A stretch of DNA of 30,458 nucleotides from UBA8437 sp003445035 (GTDB lineage: Bacteria; Planctomycetota; Planctomycetia; Planctomycetales; Planctomycetaceae), in NCBI GenBank assembly GCA_937901285.1, contig CALCHI010000405.1, positions 1-30,458 on the forward strand. The letters run 5' to 3'. Below are positions 17,434 to 26,645 of the stretch, one piece after another. The notes beneath the pieces are model-generated. The model made no database searches. It saw nothing but the letters and a program-made list of their open reading frames with translations, and was not told where the DNA came from. Numbering within the stretch: position 1 is the stretch's first letter; each line of letters starts with the position of its first letter. The position numbers and the translations under genes were made by a program.

Positions 17434-19413
17434 ATGAGTCGGAAAACGACGAGAGCGTCATCGAGGGGTTTGGTGGTTGTGGCCGTGTTGCCGTGGTTGG
17501 TGACGGCCACCGTCGCGGCCGACAAGACACCGGTTCCCGCCGATCCGCTTCGGCCTGCGGCGATCGCCACCAGTGGTGTGCCGGTGCTGCCGCCTCGACT
17601 GATCGAACAGATGAGACGTTACCAGAATGTTCGCAGCGCGGTCTTCCAGGGGTGGTCGCCTGACGGCCAGGGCATGCTGGTTCGCACCCGTTTCGCAAAC
17701 ACCTCGCAGTTGCACCGTGTTCATGTTCCCGGGGGACGCCGTCAGCAACTGACGTTTTTTGACGAGCCGGCCAACGGGCGGTTTCTGCCCGGAGACCATC
17801 GGGGGGCCCTGGTGTTGTCGATGAGTCGCGGGGGAGACGAGAACTACCAGGTCTATGTCCTGGGGGCTCACGAGACAGGGCAGCTGCACCGACTGACCGA
17901 CGGGAAGTCGCGGAACGTGTTGGGGCCGGTTCGCAGTGACGGGTTGTTCGCGATCGTGCACAGCACACAGCGGAATGGCCGCGACACCGATCTTTTCATT
18001 GCCGATCCGCATCGGCCCGGTGAGATGAGTCTGCTGTTGAAGACGACCGGAGAATACTGGCGGGCCACGGACTGGTCGCGGGACGGTTCGAACCTGCTGA
18101 TCAACCACTACGTGTCGATCAACGAGAGTTATCCGGCGGTGCTCGACGTGGCCACTGGCAAAAAGACGCTGATCCCGATCCCCGGGGCCCGCCCCGCCTC
18201 GCATGGGGCACTGGTGTTTGCCCCTGATGGTCTGTCGGCTTATATCACGACTGACACCAACGGCGAGTTTCGCCAGTTGGCCCGGGTCGATCTGAAGACG
18301 ATGGCCTACGAATTCCTGACCGAGAAATTGCCCTGGAACGTGACCGACGTTGTGGTTGAACCGGAACTGGGAATGGTCGCGTTCACGACAAACGAGGACG
18401 GGGCCAGTGGATTGTACTTGCTGGTCGGGCGGACCTACCGCCGTTACGCGTTGCCGCTGGGACTGGTCAGCGGGTTGGAGTTCTCTCCGGACGGAACACA
18501 GCTCGGCTTCACGCTCTCACGGCCCGACGCTCCTGCCGACGCCTGGTCGATGCGGCTGCCCGATGGCCGGTTGACCCGCTGGACGCACAGCGAGGTGGGG
18601 GGATTGGACGAGGACTCGTTCGTGGTGCCCGAGCGAATCCGCTACAAAACATTCGACGGCCGTCAGATTCCGGCCTACGTGTTCCGGCCCGCATCGGCAT
18701 CGAAACAGGCCCCCGCACCCGTCCTGGTCCACATCCACGGCGGTCCCGAGAGCCAGTACCGCCCACGGTTCTCCTCCCTGGACCAGTTCTACCTGAACGA
18801 ACTCGGCCTGGCCGTCGTTCGCCCCAACGTCCGTGGATCGGCCGGTTACGGCAAAACCTATGTCCGGCTGGACAACGGGCTGAAACGCGAGGACAGCGTC
18901 AAGGACATTGGAGCGGTGTTGGACTGGATTGCGACCCAGCCCGATCTGGACGCATCGCGAGTGGCCGTTTACGGGGGGTCGTACGGCGGGTACATGGTGC
19001 TGGGTTCACTGGTGCACTTCAGTGACCGCCTGAAGTGCGGTGTCGACATCGTGGGGATCGCCAGTTTCGAGTCGTTCCTGAAGAACACCAAGGCGTATCG
19101 CCGGGACCTGCGGCGGGCCGAGTACGGAGATGAGCGGAAGCCGGAGATGTTGAAATTCTTCCGGCGGATCGATCCGGTGCACAATGCGGGAAAAATCAGG
19201 ACGAGCCTGCTGGTGGCCCATGGTGTCAACGATCCGCGGGTCCCGTTCTCGGAGGCCAGCCAGATCGTGCCCAGGGTCCGAGCGAATCGACAGACCGTCT
19301 GGACGATCTACGCCGGGAACGAGGGCCACGGGTTCCGCAAGAAGGCCAATCGCGACTACGTGTCAGCCGCGGTGGTGCTGTTCCTGAAACGGCACCTGGT
19401 GGAGAGCAAGTAG
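17434..19413 (+). CDS. S9 family (prolyl oligopeptidase-like) serine peptidase
   Basis: A 659-residue peptidase with an N-terminal signal or anchor (about residues 12-29), a TolB/WD-like beta-propeller across about 60-390 and an alpha/beta-hydrolase domain from about 400. The catalytic triad is visible: Ser516 in GGSYGGYM, Asp600 in HGVNDPRVP and His632 in NEGHGF. Family members cleave oligopeptides after Pro or Ala in the cell envelope or outside the cell. The start is the ATG at 17434 following GGAGGAGAGG; in-frame ATGs upstream add residues that do not resemble a signal peptide. It is divergent from acnA and has no evident functional partner nearby. Confidence 0.93.
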   Translation: MSRKTTRASSRGLVVVAVLPWLVTATVAADKTPVPADPLRPAAIATSGVPVLPPRLIEQMRRYQNVRSAVFQGWSPDGQGMLVRTRFANTSQLHRVHVPGGRRQQLTFFDEPANGRFLPGDHRGALVLSMSRGGDENYQVYVLGAHETGQLHRLTDGKSRNVLGPVRSDGLFAIVHSTQRNGRDTDLFIADPHRPGEMSLLLKTTGEYWRATDWSRDGSNLLINHYVSINESYPAVLDVATGKKTLIPIPGARPASHGALVFAPDGLSAYITTDTNGEFRQLARVDLKTMAYEFLTEKLPWNVTDVVVEPELGMVAFTTNEDGASGLYLLVGRTYRRYALPLGLVSGLEFSPDGTQLGFTLSRPDAPADAWSMRLPDGRLTRWTHSEVGGLDEDSFVVPERIRYKTFDGRQIPAYVFRPASASKQAPAPVLVHIHGGPESQYRPRFSSLDQFYLNELGLAVVRPNVRGSAGYGKTYVRLDNGLKREDSVKDIGAVLDWIATQPDLDASRVAVYGGSYGGYMVLGSLVHFSDRLKCGVDIVGIASFESFLKNTKAYRRDLRRAEYGDERKPEMLKFFRRIDPVHNAGKIRTSLLVAHGVNDPRVPFSEASQIVPRVRANRQTVWTIYAGNEGHGFRKKANRDYVSAAVVLFLKRHLVESK

Positions 19414-19479
19414 TCCCCGGCCCGAGCCACCCGCGTTAGCCGTCCGGCCCCACGTCTCTCCCACCCGGGATCGACGAAC

Positions 19480-20853
19480 TCAGACCAACTCGGGCAACGG
19501 CCGGTGGATGTTGTGGTCGATCAGGTAGCGGGGGCGTCCGCTGAAGTCCTTGATCGTGTGGACACTGGTGTCGATGCCGATGTTGCGGTACAGCGTCGCA
19601 AAGACCTCCTGGAAGTGGACCGGACGATCGACGGCGTGTTCGCCGAGCCGGTTGGTGGACCCGATCAGTTGTCCGGTATCCATTCCGCCTCCTGCGAGCA
19701 TCGCGCACGAAACCCGGGGCCAGTGGTCGCGGCCACCGTTCTTGTTGATCCGCGGCGTGCGTCCGAATTCGCCCCAGACGATCACGGTGGTGTCTTCGTC
19801 CATGCCGCGTTCGCGGAGGTCTTCGATCAGCGCCGTCACTCCCTGGTCGAGACGTGGCAGGTGGTCGCGGGCGTTCTCGAAGTTGGTCCCGTGGGGACGA
19901 CCGTGCCAGTCCCACCGGCCGTAAGCCAGCGTCACGACCCGGACCCCGGCCTCCACCAGTCGCCTGGCAGCCAGCAGGTAGTGGTTGTGCAGCGGGCCGG
20001 CGTCGCCGTAACCGGCCGGTTCATAGGACCCGCCACCATAGCGGGCCAGCGTTTCGGGACTTTCCCCGGAGACATCCAGTGCCTCGGCGAGGCGGCTGGA
20101 GGTGAGGATGCCGAAGGCCTGTTGCTGAAATGCGTCGAGGCTCTCGACCGATCCCCCGGCGTCCGCCGCGGCCTTGAAGCGATCGAGTCCCTCGAGCAGG
20201 CTCTTGCGGTTGTTGAATTTGTCGAGCGTCATGCCGTTGAGCACCAGGTTGTCGGCGCCGTCGGCGTTGGGCAGGAAGGGGGCGTGGGCGGGTCCGGCGA
20301 ATCCTGCCTGGCCGGGATCCGACCAGGTGCTGCTTTTCATCCGCGGCGAGAGTCCGACGAAGGCCGGGGTGCCCGGTCGCGCGGTGCCTTGCAGGCGGGA
20401 GACGATCGAGCCGAACGAGGGCCATCCGCCGGGGGGCTGGTTGTTGACCCTCTGGCCGGTCATACACTGGAACGCCGCATGACGCCCCTCGGAGCCGACC
20501 ACCGAGCGGATCACCGCCAGGCGGTCCATCATCGACGCCATCCGGGGCAGGTGTTCGCAGATCTGGATGCCGGGAACCCGGGTCGCAATCGGCTGGAATT
20601 CGCCGCGGACCTCGGCTGGTGCCTGCATCTTCAGGTCGAACATGTCCTGGTGCGGGGGGCCTCCGGAGAGGAAGACCATGATGACGGACTTGTGTGACCT
20701 GTTGCCGGAAGCGGCTTCGGCCGCCAGCAGTTGAGGCAGGGTGAGCCCTCCGACGGCTCCGACCATCGGCAGGCTGCCGATCTTCAGCACGTCGCGGCGG
20801 GTCAGCGTGTCACAGAAGGACCGGGAACTGGAGGATCCAGGGATCGTGAGCAT
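19480..20853 (-). CDS. DUF1501 domain-containing protein
   Basis: A 457-residue member of the planctomycete-abundant DUF1501 family, which has an alkaline-phosphatase/sulfatase-like fold. TRRDVLKIG (about 18-26) is a twin-arginine motif, followed by a hydrophobic stretch, so export is expected. Family features include SVIMVFLSGGPPHQDMFDLK, GRHAAFQCMTGQ, TLAYGRWDWHG and TTVIVWGEFGRTPRIN. DUF1501 genes often sit beside DUF1549/DUF1553 cytochrome-like genes; none is here, so this copy is solitary. The biochemical role is unknown. It is convergent with the S9 peptidase gene, and no clear ribosome site is seen. Confidence 0.92.
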   Translation of the reverse strand: MLTIPGSSSSRSFCDTLTRRDVLKIGSLPMVGAVGGLTLPQLLAAEAASGNRSHKSVIMVFLSGGPPHQDMFDLKMQAPAEVRGEFQPIATRVPGIQICEHLPRMASMMDRLAVIRSVVGSEGRHAAFQCMTGQRVNNQPPGGWPSFGSIVSRLQGTARPGTPAFVGLSPRMKSSTWSDPGQAGFAGPAHAPFLPNADGADNLVLNGMTLDKFNNRKSLLEGLDRFKAAADAGGSVESLDAFQQQAFGILTSSRLAEALDVSGESPETLARYGGGSYEPAGYGDAGPLHNHYLLAARRLVEAGVRVVTLAYGRWDWHGRPHGTNFENARDHLPRLDQGVTALIEDLRERGMDEDTTVIVWGEFGRTPRINKNGGRDHWPRVSCAMLAGGGMDTGQLIGSTNRLGEHAVDRPVHFQEVFATLYRNIGIDTSVHTIKDFSGRPRYLIDHNIHRPLPELV

Positions 20854-20953
20854 GGCTGAATTCCGTTGGTCTCGAGGAGACGTTGCACCAGAGGGGGCAA
20901 TGTATCACATCGACTGTTGCGATACGAGTCCTGAAATCTGAGCGAGGACGACG

Positions 20954-20991
20954 AAAAAACCGGCCGGTTCCCACGGGGGGAACCGGCCGGT
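20954..20991 (-). terminator. Rho-independent terminator of the DUF1559 gene
   Basis: Perfect 14-base arms at 20959-20972 and 20978-20991 (ACCGGCCGGTTCCC and its complement) enclose a 5-base loop. On the minus strand the stem is followed by a run of T (complement of the A-run 20954-20959). It lies 44 bases past the DUF1559 stop, in the right orientation to end that transcript. Confidence 0.93.
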
Positions 20992-21034
20992 GTCGTTCAT
21001 CCGAGGGTGATGCTCGGCAAGTCAAGTAGACGGC

Positions 21035-22093
21035 TTAGAATTCGCCGATCACTTCACTGCCGTACAAGGTTCCCAACGCGCCCCAGACCCCGTAGGGGCT
21101 GTTGCCACCAAGGTTGGTGCTGGTCGCGTCCACACCGAGGCCGGCGGTGCCCGGCGTCTGAGTGTTGATCGACTCGTTGACGAACCTCACGCTGCCGTCG
21201 GCAAAACCGACATGGGCACCACCGGGATGGCGGCTGCTGACGGAGATCATCGAGTAGTCGTCCGGGGCACCGCAGGACGGGCCGTTGGGCGGCACGCAGA
21301 TGGCGACCGAGTTGAAGTAGGGTGCACCATCGGCCCAGTACTGAGCCGGGCGCATAATCTGTGATCCACTCGTGTAGTAGCCATTGAGTGCTGTTCCCAT
21401 GCAAGCATTCGGCGTGGTCGTTTGCGTGGTCGAAACGTGTCCGATGACATCGCTGAGGTTACCCGGGTTGCCCAGGTCACGCTCGGCCATCGCAATCGTG
21501 TTGCTCGTGCCGTCCTTGAAGTCCCGCATCCGCGTGCAGAGACGGTAGGTGAACGGGCCACGGTGACGGAAGATAGTGCCCGTGCTTGGGTTGACCGACG
21601 TGTAGTTGTTGTTGACCGTGTCGCCAACACTGAACACGTAGGTTCGCTGAGCACTGCCGGAGGCAACGTCCCGGATCGGAACCGTCGACGACGGGCAGAG
21701 GAACACTTCCAACTCGGCCGGCGGGTGCGGGAACGTGGCGTTCCGGGGGTAACCACCCTGGTCACCACCGACCGTCACGCCACCACCGAAGTTGCGGATC
21801 CGGTCCCACAGCGGGGCCTGGTCGATGAACGGCAGCATCATGGCGACGCCACTGAGCCATTCGTTCTGTGATCCGCCAGCGGTACCGCCACGCAGGGGCG
21901 GCCAGTAGTTGAACGCATCGTGATAGTTGGCCAGTCCCAGGCCGAACTGCTTGAGATTGTTCTTGCAGGCCGAGCGACGAGCCGCCTCGCGTGCCTGTTG
22001 AACGGCGGGGAGGAGCAGCGCGACGAGAATCGCGATAATCGCGATCACGACGAGCAGCTCAATGAGCGTGAAACCTTTTTTCTGACGTGTCAT
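21035..22093 (-). CDS. DUF1559 domain-containing prepilin-like protein
   Basis: A 352-residue protein of the planctomycete-expanded DUF1559 family. KKGFTLIELLVVIAIIAILV at residues 5-24 is a type IV prepilin signal, with peptidase cleavage expected between Gly7 and Phe8 and Glu at mature position 5. It continues with QQAREAARRSACKNNLKQFG and ends with the family's H-x9-DG motif (SRHPGGAHVGFADGSVRF). Such proteins resemble type II secretion pseudopilins and are probably envelope or surface associated; their function is unresolved. The ATG at 22093 is fixed by GGAGGT 7 bases upstream and by the prepilin signal. It has its own promoter and terminator, hence a single-gene transcript. Confidence 0.95.
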   Translation of the reverse strand: MTRQKKGFTLIELLVVIAIIAILVALLLPAVQQAREAARRSACKNNLKQFGLGLANYHDAFNYWPPLRGGTAGGSQNEWLSGVAMMLPFIDQAPLWDRIRNFGGGVTVGGDQGGYPRNATFPHPPAELEVFLCPSSTVPIRDVASGSAQRTYVFSVGDTVNNNYTSVNPSTGTIFRHRGPFTYRLCTRMRDFKDGTSNTIAMAERDLGNPGNLSDVIGHVSTTQTTTPNACMGTALNGYYTSGSQIMRPAQYWADGAPYFNSVAICVPPNGPSCGAPDDYSMISVSSRHPGGAHVGFADGSVRFVNESINTQTPGTAGLGVDATSTNLGGNSPYGVWGALGTLYGSEVIGEF

Positions 22094-22153
22094 GAACCAC
22101 CTCCGATGACGAGAAAAAACACAAGCCGAAACCGGCTGTTGAGATCTGGCTCC

Positions 22154-22183
22154 ATTATCTGCACGGACGTTGGACAATTGCAA
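22154..22183 (-). promoter_or_regulatory. Candidate promoter of the DUF1559 gene
   Basis: Minus-strand TTGCAA (22183-22178) and GATAAT (22159-22154) are separated by 18 bases, matching the sigma-70 consensus at 4 and 5 of 6 positions. The predicted leader is about 54 nt before the strong Shine-Dalgarno sequence. The divergent 448-base spacer 22094-22541 holds this promoter and the one for rpmF; I see no gene in it. Confidence 0.55.
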
Positions 22184-22345
22184 ACCAAAACAACGGTTTT
22201 TTACGTCCGGGGCGGGGCGGGGTTTGGCGTCGATGGTGTCTTCCACTCCGGGTGATTCCGGTTGTGAAAACTGGGTTTGGATTTTTGCGGTCGAACCAAA
22301 CGCGACAGCCTCCCGGCTACGGTTCTCGAGCCAGTTCGGCGAAGG

Positions 22346-22375
22346 TTGACGCGTTGGGTTGCCACTCTCTAGTAT
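22346..22375 (+). promoter_or_regulatory. Candidate promoter of rpmF-plsX-fabD
   Basis: TTGACG (22346-22351) and TAGTAT (22370-22375) are separated by 18 bases, matching the consensus at 5 and 4 of 6 positions. Transcription would start near 22382, leaving a leader of about 160 nt before rpmF. Confidence 0.5.
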
Positions 22376-22541
22376 CGCCAATTCGTTGAATTCACCTCCA
22401 CCTCGAAATTCAAAGCGAATTTGTCGCGAGCCGGTCGACGGCGTCATCATCACGAGTGGACTCGGCCGAGTGGCCGTGTGTTTCTGATGTGGCTTCTCAT
22501 TGGCGGCAACGGGGTGGCGGACAACGCGGTACGAGGCGCCG

Positions 22542-22727
22542 ATGGCAGTCCCCAAACGCAGGATCTCCAAGACTCGAGGCCGAAAACGCCGGACGCACAT
22601 CCGTGCCCGGTCGATTCAGGTCGTCGTCTGCAAGGAGTGTCATCTCAGCATTCCGCCTCATGCGGTCTGCCCCCGCTGCGGGCATTACGCACGGTTCAGC
22701 CGCCCGGTGGTGCCGTCCGACGATTGA
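22542..22727 (+). CDS. rpmF: Large ribosomal subunit protein bL32
   Basis: A 61-residue ribosomal protein starting MAVPKRRISKTRGRKRRTH, the typical basic bL32 N-terminus. Two Cys-x2-Cys pairs follow (CKEC and CPRC), forming the zinc-binding version. It is part of the 50S subunit. The ATG at 22542 follows GAGG and matches the family start. The order rpmF-plsX-fabD is a common bacterial arrangement linking translation with phospholipid synthesis. The DUF177/YceD gene often found before rpmF is not present. Confidence 0.96.
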   Translation: MAVPKRRISKTRGRKRRTHIRARSIQVVVCKECHLSIPPHAVCPRCGHYARFSRPVVPSDD

Positions 22728-22768
22728 TCCGGGCGTCCGAGAGCCGGTTGTAGGAGGAGGGATCGGCG

Positions 22769-23799
22769 ATGCGGATCGCATTGGACGCGATGGGCGGTGA
22801 TGCAGCCCCCGGGGTCAACGTCGACGGCGCGTTGGCCGCCCTGGTGAACTCGCCCGACCTGTCGGTCGATCTTGTCGGTGATCCCACCGTGCTGGACCCG
22901 TTGTTGAGTGCGGCGGAGTTCGATGCCCAGCGACTGAGGGTCGTTGCGGCGTCCGACGTCGTCGAAATGGACGAAAAGCCGACCGAGGCCCTGAGACAGA
23001 AACCGGACAGTTCGATTGCGGTGGCCTGGAGGTTGATGGCTTCTCGCGAGGTTGACGCGGTGGTCAGCGCCGGCAACACCGGTGCCGTGGTGGCCGCGGG
23101 ACTGAGGACAAAGCTGTTCCTGGCCGGTGTTCGTCGGCCAGGGATCGCAGTGACTCTGCCGACGATGCGAGGTCGCAGCGTGCTGGTCGACGTGGGCGCC
23201 AACCCCGCGGCCCGGCCGGGACACCTGTTGCAGTACGCGGTGATGGGGGTGATCTACGCGCGTGAGGTGCTGGGAATCGACTCCCCCAGGGTGGGGTTGA
23301 TGAATATCGGGAGCGAGGACACCAAGGGGAACACCCTCTATCGCGAGGCCCACCTGCTGCTGCAGGAATCGTCCCTGGCCGAACATTACGTCGGCAATGT
23401 CGAGGGGCGAGGGTTGTACCAGGGCGAGGCCGATGTGCTGGTCTGCGAAGGATTCGTGGGGAACGTGGTGCTGAAGGTCAGCGAGGGAATGGCCGAGTTC
23501 CTGATCCGGGCCCTGGCCGAGGATGTGATCGGACAACTGGATTCCGAGCGGGACAAAGCCATGGCGGCTCTGAAGGAGGCTTCCAGGCAGTACCATTACC
23601 GGGAACATGGAGGGGCTCCGCTGTTGGGAATCGACGGTGTCTGCATGATCTGTCACGGCTCGAGTGACGCTCGTGCCATCGCCAATGCCCTGCGGGCCGC
23701 CACGACGCTCGAGTCTCGCCAGGTCAACGTCCAGATCGTCGAAGGCCTGGCGGTGGCCGCTGGTGAGTCTGCCGAGTTGACCGGAGGGAGCAGGCCGTC

Positions 23800-23803
<4 letters not shown>
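22769..23803 (+). CDS. plsX: Phosphate acyltransferase PlsX
   Basis: A 344-residue enzyme converting acyl-ACP and phosphate to acyl-phosphate, the donor for PlsY in phospholipid synthesis. Diagnostic segments: MRIALDAMGGDAAPG at the N-terminus, VSAGNTGAVVAAG, DVGANPAARPGHLLQYA, GLMNIGSEDTKGN and CEGFVGNVVLKVSEG. It is a peripheral cytoplasmic protein. GGAGGAGGG lies just upstream of the ATG. Its TGA overlaps the fabD ATG as ATGA, showing translational coupling. The C-terminal tail is slightly longer than in many homologues. Confidence 0.97.
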
Positions 23804-24711
<908 letters not shown>

Positions 24712-24882
24712 TCAGGACACTAGCCGCCACGGGCCTGACTGGAGTTCCCGACGTCGAATTCGCCAGAATCCTCTGCCGGACGCAGCTGTCCGAAGCCGCC
24801 CGATTCGGCTTTGTCCGTGCATCGTCGACCCCGTGTTTGGTCACGTGGCTCACATCGTTCTCGATCACGTTGCCATTTACGG

Positions 24883-24911
24883 TTTACAGTGACATGGCCG
24901 GGTGGTATATC
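24883..24911 (+). promoter_or_regulatory. Candidate internal promoter for acpP
   Basis: TTTACA (24883-24888) and TATATC (24906-24911) are separated by exactly 17 bases, matching the sigma-70 consensus at 4 and 4 of 6 positions. It sits in the 349-base spacer between fabD and acpP, which shows no gene. Transcription would begin near 24918, giving a leader of about 143 nt that includes two hairpins. Confidence 0.55.
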
Positions 24912-24976
24912 AACGCCGAGAAGACTGGGCGAGGGATGCGGCCGGTACGGGGATGACCCGCGGCCGGAGAGGCGGT

Positions 24977-25036
24977 ACTGGGGCGGGTGGTCCCAGTGGC
25001 CCTGTGGAGTCCGATGCTTGGTCCACAGGAATTTTT
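24977..25036 (+). promoter_or_regulatory. Attenuator-like leader structure upstream of acpP
   Basis: Two hairpins follow each other. ACTGGG (24977-24982) pairs with CCCAGT (24992-24997). CCTGTGGA (25001-25008) pairs perfectly with TCCACAGG (25022-25029) and is followed by AA and five T (25032-25036). The second has the form of a short intrinsic terminator and stops 24 bases before the acpP start codon, downstream of the candidate promoter. It could attenuate acpP-fabF transcription, or end read-through from plsX-fabD. No known riboswitch class is recognised. Confidence 0.55.
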
Positions 25037-25060
25037 CTACGGTAGACGGAGGAACGGGGC

Positions 25061-25300
25061 GTGTCGGTCAGAGAGGAAGTCATCGAATTGGTCGCCGATC
25101 AACTCAGCGAGGATGCGGGCAACATCACCCCCGAGAGCAAGTTCCAGGACGACCTGAAGGCTGATTCACTCGACTTGGTCGAGTTGGTGATGACCTTCGA
25201 GGACAAGTTCGGTATCTCGGTTCCGGATGAGGATTACGAGAAGATCGTCAGTGTGGGTGATGCGATCACTTACATTGACGCCAAACGCGATAGTGCCTGA
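25061..25300 (+). CDS. acpP: Acyl carrier protein
   Basis: A 79-residue carrier of fatty acyl intermediates. Its phosphopantetheine is attached to Ser36 in the DSLD motif, within KADSLDLVELVMTFEDKFG. The rest is the usual acidic four-helix protein (IPDEDYEKI-like segment VPDEDYEKIVSVGDAI). It uses a GTG start with GGAGGAACGGGG just upstream; no in-frame ATG fits. fabF begins 9 bases after its stop, so the two are co-transcribed. Confidence 0.97.
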   Translation: MSVREEVIELVADQLSEDAGNITPESKFQDDLKADSLDLVELVMTFEDKFGISVPDEDYEKIVSVGDAITYIDAKRDSA

Positions 25301-25309
25301 AGGCGAGTG

Positions 25310-26551
25310 ATGCGACGTGTCGTCGTCACCGGAATCTCAGTCGTTTCTCCGCTCGGCTGTGAGATCTCCGAGTTCTGGGACCGCCTCTGCACAGGCAAGA
25401 GCGGTATCGTTCCGCTGAGACGGTTCGACGTCGACGGATTCAAGGTGCGTTTTGGCGGTGAGATCTACGATTTTGATCCTGCCGACCACCTCGACCTGCC
25501 CCCCAAGGAACTCCGACGTCTCGACCGCTTCACACAGTTCGGCCTGGTTGCGGCCGTGAAGGCGGTCCGGCAGTCCGGGGTCGATTTGCAGCAGGGAGAC
25601 TCTTATCGACACGGTGTGTTGATCGGCAGTGGGATCGGAGGGCTGGAGGAGATCGAGCAGAACCACAGCGTGCTGTACGATCGGGGGCCTTCGAGAGTCT
25701 CGCCGTTGATGATTCCTAAGCTGATGGTCAATGCCGCCAGCGGAAACATCTCGGTCCACTTTCAACTGCGTGGCCCCAACAGCGCCATCGCGACCGCTTG
25801 TGCTTCGGCGACCAACGCCATCGGTGAGGCCTTTCGGCTGATTCAGCACGGGAAGGCTGACGTGATGGTCACCGGTGGCAGCGAGGCAGCGATCACCCCG
25901 ATGGGGCTTTCGGGCTTCGCACGCATGAACGCACTCTCGACCCGCAACGACGACCCCGAAACGGCCAGCCGTCCGTGGGACAGGGATCGTGACGGTTTCG
26001 TGCTTTCCGAAGGGGCCGGCATCTTGGTGCTCGAGGAACTTTCCCATGCCGAGTCGCGTGGGGCTGCAGTGCTGGCCGAGATCATCGGTTACGGCATGTC
26101 GGCCGACGGAACCCACATGACCGCCCCCAATCCCGAGGGGGAGGGCGCGGCGCGAGCCATGTCGGCGGCGATCGACGATGCGGAACTGCCGGCCGACCAG
26201 ATCGACTACGTCAATGCCCATGGCACCAGCACCCCGCTGGGTGACGTGGCCGAAACTCGGGCGATCAAATCCGTCTTCGGTGACCATGCCCGTTCACTGT
26301 GCATTTCCAGCAGCAAGAGCCAACTGGGCCACCTGCTGGGGGCCTCCGGGGGAGTCGAAGTGTGTGCCTGTGTGATGGCGTTACAGGACCAGATCGTTCC
26401 TCCCACCATCAATCTCGACAACCCCGATCCGGACTGCGATCTGGATTACGTTCCGGGTGAGGCCAGGTCGTGCTCTGTCAGTCACATTCTCAAGAACAGC
26501 TTCGGTTTCGGCGGCCACAACGCCTGCCTGGTGCTCAGGCGGGTGGTGTAA
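25310..26551 (+). CDS. fabF: Beta-ketoacyl-ACP synthase II
   Basis: A 413-residue condensing enzyme that elongates acyl-ACP with malonyl-ACP. The complete Cys-His-His triad is present: Cys164 in TACASATNAIGEA, His304 in NAHGTSTPLGD and His341 in KSQLGHLLGASG, at nearly the same positions as in Escherichia coli FabF. The N-terminus RRVVVTGISVVSPLG and C-terminus NSFGFGGHNACLV are typical. The ATG at 25310 is preceded by an in-frame GTG at 25307; the ATG has AGGCGAG upstream. It lies between acpP and a ketosynthase-like gene with a replaced nucleophile, 94 bases downstream. Confidence 0.95.
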   Translation: MRRVVVTGISVVSPLGCEISEFWDRLCTGKSGIVPLRRFDVDGFKVRFGGEIYDFDPADHLDLPPKELRRLDRFTQFGLVAAVKAVRQSGVDLQQGDSYRHGVLIGSGIGGLEEIEQNHSVLYDRGPSRVSPLMIPKLMVNAASGNISVHFQLRGPNSAIATACASATNAIGEAFRLIQHGKADVMVTGGSEAAITPMGLSGFARMNALSTRNDDPETASRPWDRDRDGFVLSEGAGILVLEELSHAESRGAAVLAEIIGYGMSADGTHMTAPNPEGEGAARAMSAAIDDAELPADQIDYVNAHGTSTPLGDVAETRAIKSVFGDHARSLCISSSKSQLGHLLGASGGVEVCACVMALQDQIVPPTINLDNPDPDCDLDYVPGEARSCSVSHILKNSFGFGGHNACLVLRRVV

Positions 26552-26645
26552 ACGTCCACCGGTTCCATTTCGGGCCGGGTCGCAATGTCCTCCGTTCCTT
26601 CACCGGTCACTCCCAACACCGAGCTCCCCCATCTTTGCTGGTTCC

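Noticed and set aside
16395..17663. 422-codon plus-strand frame opposite acnA
   Set aside because: Antisense to aconitase and runs into the S9 peptidase in another frame.
19504..20697. 397-codon plus-strand frame opposite the DUF1501 gene
   Set aside because: Antisense shadow; no recognisable domains.
22094..22600. N-terminal extension of the DUF1559 frame to 22600
   Set aside because: It would bury the prepilin signal; the ATG at 22093 has an excellent Shine-Dalgarno sequence and a promoter upstream.
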